Shown here in pieces: positions 5,079 through 5,291 of a stretch of DNA of 5,291 nucleotides (the stretch's first letter is position 1; each line of letters opens with the position of its first letter). Below the pieces are notes generated by a model that searched no databases, had not been told where the DNA came from, and saw only the letters and a list, made by a program, of their open reading frames with translations. The position numbers and the translations under genes were made by a program. Source of the stretch: Candidatus Latescibacterota bacterium (GTDB lineage: Bacteria; Krumholzibacteriota; Krumholzibacteriia; Krumholzibacteriales; WJIX01); contig JAUXHZ010000103.1 in the NCBI GenBank assembly GCA_030621255.1, positions 1 to 5,291 of the forward strand. Direction: 5' to 3'.

Positions 5079-5291
5079 ATGAAAAGTAAGCTTGTAAATA
5101 TTTTGTTGATATTCATAGCCGCCTGCCTCCTTGTTGGTGTTTCGAGGAGCGTCGAGGGGATCAGTGAAAAGAAGAGAAGAAAAGAGATAATGTATCTTCC
5201 TTCAAGTGATGCCGTTAAATTAATATCGCTCGGTTACAGGAATATTGTTTCAGATCTTCTCTGGTTTAAGACGGTTCAATACTACGGTGGA
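5079..5291 (+). CDS. Membrane-anchored or lipoprotein of unknown function, 3' partial
   Basis: The frame starts 7 nt after the permease stop and runs open to the window end (71 codons seen). It has no good ribosome site of its own: AAGAG abuts the ATG. Translation is probably coupled to the permease gene. Lys2 and Lys4 precede a hydrophobic stretch (5-20) containing 'IAAC' (13-16), which fits a lipobox with Cys16. However, hydrophobic residues continue past the Cys, so an uncleaved membrane anchor is also possible. A basic stretch 'EKKRRKE' (30-36) follows. Then comes 'YLPSSDAVKLISLGYRNIV' (39-57) and 'SDLLWFKTVQYYGG' (58-71). This last block resembles the start of TPR-type proteins that I recall next to such ABC pairs in deltaproteobacteria and candidate phyla. 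No TPR repeat is visible in the part present. By position it could play the part of M. xanthus PilG, but I see no sequence proof. Confidence 0.75.
   Translation, partial: MKSKLVNILLIFIAACLLVGVSRSVEGISEKKRRKEIMYLPSSDAVKLISLGYRNIVSDLLWFKTVQYYGG

Overview
The window reads entirely on the + strand and looks like part of a type IV pilus locus from a Gram-negative-type bacterium of moderate GC content. Its order is: sensor kinase (5' end cut off), sigma54-dependent response regulator, type IV pilin, ABC ATPase, ABC-2 type permease, and the start of a further membrane-anchored protein cut off by the window end. The order pilS-pilR-pilA followed by an ABC ATPase/permease pair resembles the Myxococcus xanthus pilS-pilR-pilA-pilG-pilH-pilI cluster. 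The pilin style (N-terminal MNNKGFTLIE, 'HTLQLAAEDFAVQN' helix) is one I associate with deltaproteobacteria-like lineages and several uncultured candidate phyla. I cannot name the organism.

Layout. 2-934: PilS-like histidine kinase, PAS end plus HisKA plus ATPase domain. 953-2335: complete PilR-like regulator (receiver, AAA+, Fis-type HTH). 2336-2598: regulatory spacer with a TCTGT-N6-ACAGA dyad, a candidate sigma70 promoter, a clear -24/-12 sigma54 promoter, and a leader of about 112 nt with three possible hairpins. 2599-3036: prepilin, closed by a strong intrinsic terminator at 3062-3094. 3095-3289: non-coding spacer that opens with a second good -24/-12 promoter and contains nested inverted repeats. 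3290-4270: ABC ATPase. 4301-5071: six-helix permease. 5079-5291: start of an anchored or lipidated protein, tightly linked to the permease.

Likely logic (inference). The kinase phosphorylates the regulator, which activates sigma54 polymerase at the pilin promoter and possibly at the second sigma54 promoter. That would place the ABC exporter operon under the same control as the pilin. The exporter and the downstream protein may form a pilus-biogenesis accessory module, as proposed for M. xanthus PilG/PilH/PilI.

The least ordinary points are: an Ala at the kinase's expected phosphatase position, a CX3CH motif in the pilin's N-terminal helix, the second sigma54 promoter, and the structured leaders before both the pilin and the ABC operon. 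No RNA genes, mobile elements or CRISPR arrays were seen.
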